Shown here: piece by piece, positions 57,174-64,000 of the stretch | Numbering within the stretch: the first letter of the stretch is position 1 | Layout: each line of letters starts with the position of its first letter | Assembly: GCA_963969595.1 (NCBI GenBank) | Contig: OZ018410.1 | Location: 25,610,913 to 25,674,912 of the forward strand | Direction: 5' to 3' | Length of the DNA stretch: 64,000 nt | Origin: Neckera pumila | Lineage: Eukaryota; Streptophyta; Bryopsida; Hypnales; Neckeraceae | Notes under the pieces: generated by a model | The model's database searches: none | Told to the model about the DNA's origin: nothing | Seen by the model: only the letters and a program-made list of their open reading frames with translations | Translations under genes and position numbers: made by a program

Positions 57174-60040
57174 ACTAGGTCTAAAATCCACTGTAGCTTC
57201 AACTTCTTTTGGAGGTTATATTGTTTGCAAGAACATTATTGTGTCACTTTAATTTAAAAATTACTAGTGGCCTTAATGAAGGTTGTATTATATCATTAAA
57301 AAATAAATTTGAATTTTGCTTTCAAATAACAAGCTTAGAAAACTTTCCAAAATTCTCATAGAAGCTACACCTAGTTGTGCTCCTGTATGTGGGAACTTTT
57401 TTTTCCATTCAAGTGCTCGTATTAAAAGTTTATGTTGCCTAAAGTTTTTTAGACAAGCTCCTACAGCTTGGGGTAGCATGTGCAAATCCCTTCTTTATAT
57501 TTAGAGAATTTCCTAGGAAATTTAGCATTTATGTATCTAATATGATACGACATGCAAATACTAAAAAAGTTAGATGTAGTGAAAAAATCTCACTCCAATG
57601 TGAGTTAAATTTTGTTGACCTTTATGAGCAAATTCCAAAATAAAATTGTTTCAAATTACTTCAAACGCTATAATCTTGCAATCTAAGCAATCAAAGTCTC
57701 CAAAAATTTCCATTCATTTTCATAGTAGTTTAGCACATTTTTGTATAATTTTAAAGAAAAACATCATTATGTTCTTACCTTTTTAAAAAGTGTCATTTTT
57801 TTTAATGATTTTATTTTGAAATGTACCCCATCCAATACAGGTAAAAGTATTTCAGTGGTACAAAGTATGCTCAAATGCTTATATAGACTATATTACAAGT
57901 AAGGCAAGTGAGTCAATTGTAGGCAAAATTGTAATGGTAGTATACATTCAAGTTTTGAAATGTACATCACTAATATAACTTTGCCCACAATGGGCTCACT
58001 CCTTACTTTAGTTACCTTGATGATCTTGGTGGTAAGGTCACCCCCCCATTGTGGTCAGAAAACCCCATAATAGACACCTAGGAAATGATCCCATTATGAT
58101 TTTTCCAATAAATGAGATCTAGGCCACAATCAAATAATATCTTACCTATGTAACAAAAATGGAGTGATTGGTGACCTCGTTAGGAACTTCTAGCTTTTCA
58201 GTTTAAATTCATTGTAAAAAGTGACTTTTTAAGCCTTCCGTATTAGAAACTATTGCGACCACTTTAGGTGACTATGATGAGCATAATAGATATAGTTTTT
58301 GTTGGCTCTAGGGTAGTCTAAAGACTTTTTTGGGTCACTATAGCTATGGGCAAGAACACTTCAAAATTCACAGCAAATTCATACTTTGTTGAAAAAATAT
58401 AATTCCAATTGTTCTCTCTGTTTCTCACACATAGCTTTATGTGGGATTTTATTTATTTATTTATTTATCCAATTCAGCAATAGCATGATGGCAAACTCCT
58501 CATTCTGACCACAATATATATGGTCTGTTTTACCTCAGTCAGGCCTAGTGGGTTTTCAATTGAGTACAGTACTGCTTGAGTTTCTGCGTTCTGCTGCTTC
58601 CATCTTCCTACTCACTCGGTCATCAAATTCCTTACTTCCCCCTTCTTGAGAACTGACAAACTAAAGAGCACAGCACGTATCATTTGTTTCAAAAATAAAT
58701 AACAACAAACTAAAGAGCAATTCCGCATCCATCCAAACATGGAAACCAGCATTTATTCTTTTTTACTTAAGACCTTAGATGGCTGAAACAAAGTTGATGG
58801 TTGCAAAACAGGCAAACTGACTCACCATCCAGCAAGCACTGTCGAGCAGTTCCCAGTTTAATTTCTTCAATAGTGTCATCACGTATGCAACAGCTCCTTT
58901 TCTAAATGCCGAGGAAAGATCTGCGCTCATGCACATCATTTGAAGATGAAATCTTATTTATTATTTTGGTAATGTGAGTCATAAATTTACGGCACAGAAT
59001 TCTGGCAGAGGGACGGACCAGCAGAGGGAAGCTTATGAGCACATGGTCTCGTATTGAATCTATTGGAAGCAGAATTCGAGTAGAAATTGGATGAAGGAAT
59101 TACTTGTACTGGAGGACTGATCAAGTTGCAGAAAGCAACCATTATAGCGCTAACTTCAATTTGGGGGAGTGTTTCAAATGCAATTTCAGTACAATTTTCA
59201 TGAGTGGAAAATGGAGGCTACAGTAATGCTAACACTGAGTTGTTTTTTATTTTTTTGGATTCTTCAGGGAAAAGTTATGAATTTTGAAGTTGGAAGGAAT
59301 CACATAAGTCGATCTGTGAAAGCAGGGTCCCCGCCCTGACTTTGAGCACCTTTCATTATTGTTGGACTGTATTTCTCAATGAAAAGATGTTGTTGGGCTT
59401 GTTCATTATATACGTACGTACTCAACCATCTAGTATGACTGCTCAAAAAAAAACTGACTGCAGTACTGCAGAAGCCCATGACCATGGGCAGCACCTGCGG
59501 GCAGTCCGTCTATAATTCCTGCCCGCTGCCCGTTGTCTGCGACCACGTTACTGATCAGCATCTTCGGTACTTCCGTTCTAGCTAGAGGCATTCGCGATTC
59601 TCTCGCTCGTCGTCACGCACTTCATCGTCTTCCCCTTTCTTCACTTGCCGATCGAATCGATCCACAGTTCGCAAGCACAGCAAACGCTCAAAAATCAGTC
59701 TTGCGTACCGATCCCAACAAAAACCCACTTTGAACATTTCTCGCATACTCGTCATTAATTCAAGCAGGATGAGGTCGCCACTTTTGCAACCCAGCAGTAA
59801 TGAGTCTCTCCTGGATGTTGTCAGGGGCAAACTCCGTGGTGAACCAGCGAGCATCTTCTTATCCTTTCATTTGAAGAGCGACTTCCGATGCTGAATTTAC
59901 CCTGAAATTAATTCTTCAAAGAAGTTGGCCTTCTTTTCTGAAATTTGGGTTTGTTTTCGTGAAATTTGTTGCTGGGGAGTTTGTTGATGGAATTCTGAGT
60001 CTGAGATTGAAGGAATCTCGATTTGCAAGAGCGAGAGAGT
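57174..60040. other. Gene-free stretch, then 5' flank of the unidentified gene
   Basis: 57640-57800 holds a worn relic of the TTAA family (CTTGCAATCTAAGCAATCAAAG). From about 59500 the G+C content rises and the sequence is probably promoter and leader of the gene at 60041; no motif is strong enough to name. Confidence 0.4.
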
Positions 60041-61558
60041 ATGTTTCTCAGTTTGGGAGGATCCCGTTGGAGGACCGCGCAAGTGCAGCAACCAGGCAAT
60101 GCGCAGTTGCACGGAAGCTCCTCACCAGGTTCATTGCCACAGGAGTTGAGTTTGGTGCGAGAGGATCCTCTGCAAGCGCTCGCATCCGGGAAGTATGCTA
60201 CGTCTCAAACTTCTCCTCTTGTTTCCCCAAGTTGTAATTACACCAGCCCCGAGCAGCCAGTTCCAGGGAGCTTGTCTGGTGGTTCTCCGAAATCCATTCT
60301 TTCCTATTACATGCCGAATGTGCCTTCGTTGTCGAGGGACTTGAGTAGCGACAGCGGCGTCTCGCTCCCCGGGGGCGAGGAGGCGATGTCGCGCGACTGC
60401 ACTCTGTTCGAGCCCACACGGCGGTCGCAGGCGCTCGATTTGGCCAAGAAGCTGCGATCCTCGCTCGGGAGCAAGTTCGCGGACAGTCTGCGGGAGACGA
60501 TCAAGGAGGTAGCGATGAAGCACGATACTAACGCATGGTCACCACTCGCACAACAATCTTTGGAAGAGGCGACCGCCAGTGGTGAGCCTGCCTCCCATTC
60601 TCAAGCTTGGAAGAGCAACGGCATTGGGAACCATTCCAGTTCGTTAGCACTTGAGGGTTGGACAACTCTCGAGAGCTCGCTGAAGGAGAGGAGCTTTGCA
60701 CCCGAGCATTCCAAACGCTTGAGTTGGTTCTCGCAGGAAAATTTATCGCAATCTGCCATAGCTGAGCTTTCCTGGGGCAGACCAGCGCAGGGGGTACCGG
60801 TTTCCACCCCAAGCAGCGCCATGGACAGCAGCGAGTTTTTCACAGCCGGCGGCCATTCTGACTTGAGCTTGAGCGCGATTCTCAAAGACTCGGGTGCCAA
60901 AGAAAGCTGGACGGATGGCGCCACCACTTCTCGACCTCGTTCAGCTGTTTCACGAAGGCACGTCTTCCCCGAAGCGACCGCCATGGGGACATGCAGGCTG
61001 GACTCTCTCCATCTTCAACAAACGAACCCTATTTTCCAGGCGCGAGGGGAAATTGGCTCCAATCCAAGCTTGTACAAGAAGGCGAATGGAGTGGATGATC
61101 CGTCTCGTTTTCTAGATATGTCGAAAGGATTGGGTAAGGATTATGAATCTCTTCTGGAGTTTTTGAATCCTGGTCAGTCTGCTTCCAGGCCGAGATTCCA
61201 GGCGAAGCAAGCTGCTGCTAGAGACTGGCATGAAGAGGCTTCCACTTCCTACTATGGCGCCCCTTTTTTGGAGCTTCCGGAGTTAGGGATTGAATCCTCC
61301 AAAGCTGTCAAGAGGTCTCGTGATGATGCTTACAGTGGTGGTCAGTTATCGAAGAGGCAGTGTTTGCTGGATGTTCCTGGTGACGATGACGGGGCTGGAG
61401 TCAAAGCTGATCCCGTTGTTGCAGGTGTTTTCGAAGAGTATTTAGCGAATCTCACTGCAAATGCAAGGGTGCCGCCTTTGGAGTTGCCGGGTTCCCCTTT
61501 AACCAATTTGCTGGAGAATTTTAGTCAAGACTCCATTGTTCCCATACATCTGCCGTAG
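60041..61558 (+). CDS. Unidentified Ser-rich, probably nuclear protein (505 aa)
   Basis: A single exon of 505 codons with coding-like composition, clearly richer in G+C than its flanks. The ATG chosen (MFLSLGGSRW) is the first in frame. I recognise no enzymatic or DNA-binding domain. The protein is rich in Ser, Leu, Pro and Gly and looks largely disordered. Short features: a helical stretch RRSQALDLAKKLRSSLGSKF (~residues 127-146), LDLAKKL and DLSLSAIL, which loosely resemble EAR-type repression motifs, a basic bipartite-like signal KRSRDDAYSGGQLSKRQ (~426-442) followed by an acidic patch (DDDGAG), and a C-terminal LELPGSPLTNLLENF. These suggest a nuclear regulatory protein, but that is inference. 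The frame is intact with no repeats or frameshifts, so it is likely a real lineage-restricted gene. Confidence 0.7.
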   Translation: MFLSLGGSRWRTAQVQQPGNAQLHGSSSPGSLPQELSLVREDPLQALASGKYATSQTSPLVSPSCNYTSPEQPVPGSLSGGSPKSILSYYMPNVPSLSRDLSSDSGVSLPGGEEAMSRDCTLFEPTRRSQALDLAKKLRSSLGSKFADSLRETIKEVAMKHDTNAWSPLAQQSLEEATASGEPASHSQAWKSNGIGNHSSSLALEGWTTLESSLKERSFAPEHSKRLSWFSQENLSQSAIAELSWGRPAQGVPVSTPSSAMDSSEFFTAGGHSDLSLSAILKDSGAKESWTDGATTSRPRSAVSRRHVFPEATAMGTCRLDSLHLQQTNPIFQARGEIGSNPSLYKKANGVDDPSRFLDMSKGLGKDYESLLEFLNPGQSASRPRFQAKQAAARDWHEEASTSYYGAPFLELPELGIESSKAVKRSRDDAYSGGQLSKRQCLLDVPGDDDGAGVKADPVVAGVFEEYLANLTANARVPPLELPGSPLTNLLENFSQDSIVPIHLP

Positions 61559-62945
61559 CTGCAGATTGTTCAGATGAGCTGTAAGGTAGGGACAGTCACA
61601 ATCAATCGCCATTTTTGTTGTTGATCATAGGTCTTCTTATCATCATTAAACTGGGCAACTTTTAATGATGTTCTTGTTGGGGGAATGAAGGAGGATTCCA
61701 ACACAGCAAGCGTTGCAGTATTCAGAGGTTGTGTGCAAGTTATGGAAGTTCAAAATTTTGTTGTAGGACTTCTGAAATTGCTTCTTTGACCATTACTGTA
61801 TAGGTACATCTTGATGAAACGGATGTACACCACTTGAGCATTCGATCAAGCGGCACTCTTGTCTCCTTGACCATTTTGGGGTCCGTACTTTCACTGTTCA
61901 CAGATTGTTTTGACAGAGCCCGTGCATTACGTACGAGAACGGCTCATCAACATCCCAATCTTGAAAGGTCTTCGTCAGAATCCAATCCTACCCTTATGAT
62001 ATGACATGGGAAGGCTTCATGCCGTCACATGTTACGATTTAGAGGTGGATTAAATGACAGAAAGCAGGGACCAAATGTAGTGGTCATGAATGTTTCTTTG
62101 CGGTGTGCTTAGTGGGACTAGGCAAGAGACTCTTCATTCACATTAGATCTTTAGATTAGATTAGACTACCGTATAAGGCATCCTAGTGCACATAACAGCA
62201 GACTCCCGAGGTGCTCCACTTCCTGCAACCAGAAGCTCACCTTGGCAGATTCCTTCAAGTAGCGAATTCGGTTCTGAGTTTGCAAATTCTTTTGACTCCA
62301 AACTGTAGACCGGTGGTAGATAGATAGATAGATACACGGTTGGGTCTGAGAATTCAAGCTCGAATACTGTGTGTTGTGCTACAGTACCCTTTTCTATCCT
62401 AAATTTTGTTGAAATGAAACTGTGCTGATTTCTTCACGATTCTCCATGTTGCACCGTGTGACGATGATGTGCCGGCTTGAGCATCTTATTGTAACTTACT
62501 GGGCCAGCCTGATCTGCATTTCCTTTGTCTGGTATGCAGTCTTGAGCGTTTGCAGTTTGCCGAAAAGCTGCGTGATTGGCGGGGAAATTCGTCACCTGTT
62601 TTTGGTTTTGTGCTTGTTGGGGTTGCTCAGTCAAACCAATCCATGTATCCTGAAAATATCTGCGACAGTTCTGATAAGTTATGACACCACTCCGCATTTG
62701 GATTACAAGCCGGGTGGGACTTACTCAATGCCGGCAGTCACTCAAATTCAGACATCTAACTTACATGGGACCCTCTCATTTGCGTCAGTCACCCACACAT
62801 TACCACAATCTTAGCAATTCTTTATTGTAGGAGCATCATGACAATGCACTTGGGGAGGGGACAGTTGCGTCAGTCACAGTGTGGTGTAGCATGGGTCTAC
62901 CCACGCTTTACCAATTTTTGTTCCTCCACAAAACTTTGAAAAATC
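61559..62945. other. 3' flank of the unidentified gene
   Basis: Includes the shared 3'-flank repeat (61665-61895) and a short GATA microsatellite near 62318-62335. Short overlapping frames at 62422-62814 on both strands have no family resemblance. Confidence 0.45.
61665..61895 (+). repeat. 3'-flank repeat, copy 2
   Basis: Counterpart of 31110-31340; blocks CTTGTTGG-GGAATG, GGATTCCAA, GAAATTGCTTCTTTGAC, TGTACACC and GATCAAGCGGC are shared in the same order. Confidence 0.6.
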
Positions 62946-62954
62946 ACGGAGAAT

Positions 62955-63252
62955 TCATTTCTTGTCGGACGGATTGTCTTCATACTACTACTTGCAAATG
63001 GCTTCTCTCAAACTTTTCAATCTCTTGAAAAATTTGTGAATTGACATGTAGCTTCTCCAAGGTGCCTAGATAGCAAATACGAGGGGTAAGAAGGTTGATC
63101 TACTTTCTTGTTGGATTGTCTTCATACTACTTGCAAATGGCTTCTTTCAAACTTTTTCAATCTCTTGAAAAATACTTCGTATGTGAGTTGAAATGTAGCT
63201 TCTCCAAGGTGCCTAGATAGCAAATATGGGTGATAATAGGTTGATCTACTTT
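62955..63252 (+). repeat. Tandem duplication, unit about 140 bp
   Basis: Two copies (about 62960-63106 and 63107-63252) share GGATTGTCTTCATACTAC, TTGCAAATGGCTTCT, CAATCTCTTGAAAAAT, ATGTAGCTTCTCCAAGGTGC and GGTTGATCTACTTT. Small indels separate them. No gene. Confidence 0.88.
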
Positions 63253-64000
63253 ATCACTTACAATACTATCACTGACAACATCATACATCACAACTATAAA
63301 AAATTATTGTCCTTTGGTCTGAGATGATCCCAAAACTACTGGATGATGGTGGAAAGGTATCTACACTGAATGGTGTGGTTGTGGGTTTGAATCTTGGCAG
63401 TGATAGGTGGTTTATTTGGTGTGAAATCAACCTTTCTACCTAATAGAAACCCTTGTAGTTTGTTGTTCAACACGCTTGTATCATAAATAAAATTAGAGCA
63501 ACGGAAGGTGTTCGTAAAGACAAAAATTGAGGAATTAGAAAATGAGAACTCGGTCCACCTTTATAATCTTGATCTCTACCTTTTCAATCAATTTGACTTG
63601 CCAGCATCTAGCCCTCGCCTTTCTAATGTATACATGTGACAAGGAAAAGTGTAAACTACTATACAGCAATTCTTATTAAGTTTGATTCGTATCCTATTTC
63701 ACAAACGTAACTCCCTTTCCAAAAGGGCACCAAATTTCACTTTTGAAAAGAATGGCATCCATGATCTCGAGAGTCATGCGTGGAGCATAATTCAGGAAGA
63801 TTTTTAGCACAACCGACTAAAATCCTACATTTTCTTGGGCCAAACGGTTGTTTGAATCATTCTCTCAACTAGACCTATAAAAGATAGAGAATATTCTTTG
63901 ATTTTCCTCTTAAATGGTCAGTTTTTTTCCGAAGATTTTGAAATCAATTAGGCAATTCCTGATTTCAACCAGCTAACTTGTGACTAAATGCCCGTACTCC
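63253..64000. other. Right-end spacer with dispersed repeat copy 3
   Basis: A stretch at 63320-63420 has weak tRNA-SINE flavour (GGTTTGAATCTTGG, like a Pol III B box) but no full structure. 63800-64000 is the third copy of the dispersed repeat seen at 32870 and 33660, running off the edge. Confidence 0.4.

Noticed and set aside
60131..60984. Minus-strand ORFs of up to 130 codons
   Set aside because: Shadows of the GC-rich 505-codon plus-strand gene.
63320..63420. tRNA-derived SINE
   Set aside because: Only a weak B-box-like motif; no A box at proper spacing, no tail or target duplication.

Overview
This window reads as nuclear DNA of a land plant. GT-AG introns split short exons that are richer in G+C than their surroundings. 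The recognisable genes are plant families: a plastid ACT-domain protein (ACR11 type), a 2/2 haemoglobin (GLB3 type), a COR413-family cold-acclimation membrane protein, a HOL-type halide/thiol methyltransferase and a universal stress protein. Three nuclear tRNA genes and typical plant transposon families (hAT, CACTA, Stowaway) are also present. The compact introns, an intronless HOL gene and the style of the divergent proteins make a bryophyte, perhaps a moss, plausible, but I cannot fix the species.

Layout: 1-1776 holds the first three coding exons of a 2/2 haemoglobin gene on the minus strand; its last exon(s) lie off the left edge. 2.8-6.3 kb is a decayed hAT-like transposase on the minus strand. 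7.76-11.74 kb is a complete ten-exon ACR11 gene. 12.57-13.19 kb is a composite duplicate: a piece of the haemoglobin gene joined at microhomology to a copy of the ACR11 5' flank and leader. It lies directly upstream of a COR413-like gene (13.58-14.95 kb) whose own leader is a tandem duplication carrying two uORFs.

15-28.8 kb is AT-rich and gene-poor. It holds short inverted-repeat elements and a degraded coiled-coil gene. 28.8-31.1 kb holds the HOL gene. 33-37.2 kb has minisatellites, a three-unit tandem repeat of about 420 bp, and tRNA-Cys, tRNA-Ala and tRNA-Thr, the last two only 27 bp apart. 38-40.8 kb is a universal stress protein gene. 41-58 kb is again a transposon graveyard. It has nested insertions, two long palindromes, and a CACTA-ended block of about 8.8 kb. 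60.0-61.6 kb is a 505-codon single-exon gene I do not recognise. The right end holds dispersed and tandem repeats only.

The genes look like independent housekeeping or stress genes, not a pathway cluster. The most original signals are: (1) a family of ~930 bp non-coding elements with ends TTAACCCCTAAAGGACC and TTAA at both borders, seven complete copies in two subfamilies plus relics, with a nested insertion that supports a TTAA target duplication; (2) the chimeric duplication that placed an ACR11-like leader upstream of COR413; (3) a 1.39 kb and a 0.29 kb near-perfect palindrome; (4) a probable dicistronic tRNA-Ala/tRNA-Thr unit; (5) a universal stress protein whose nucleotide-binding loop is degenerate.
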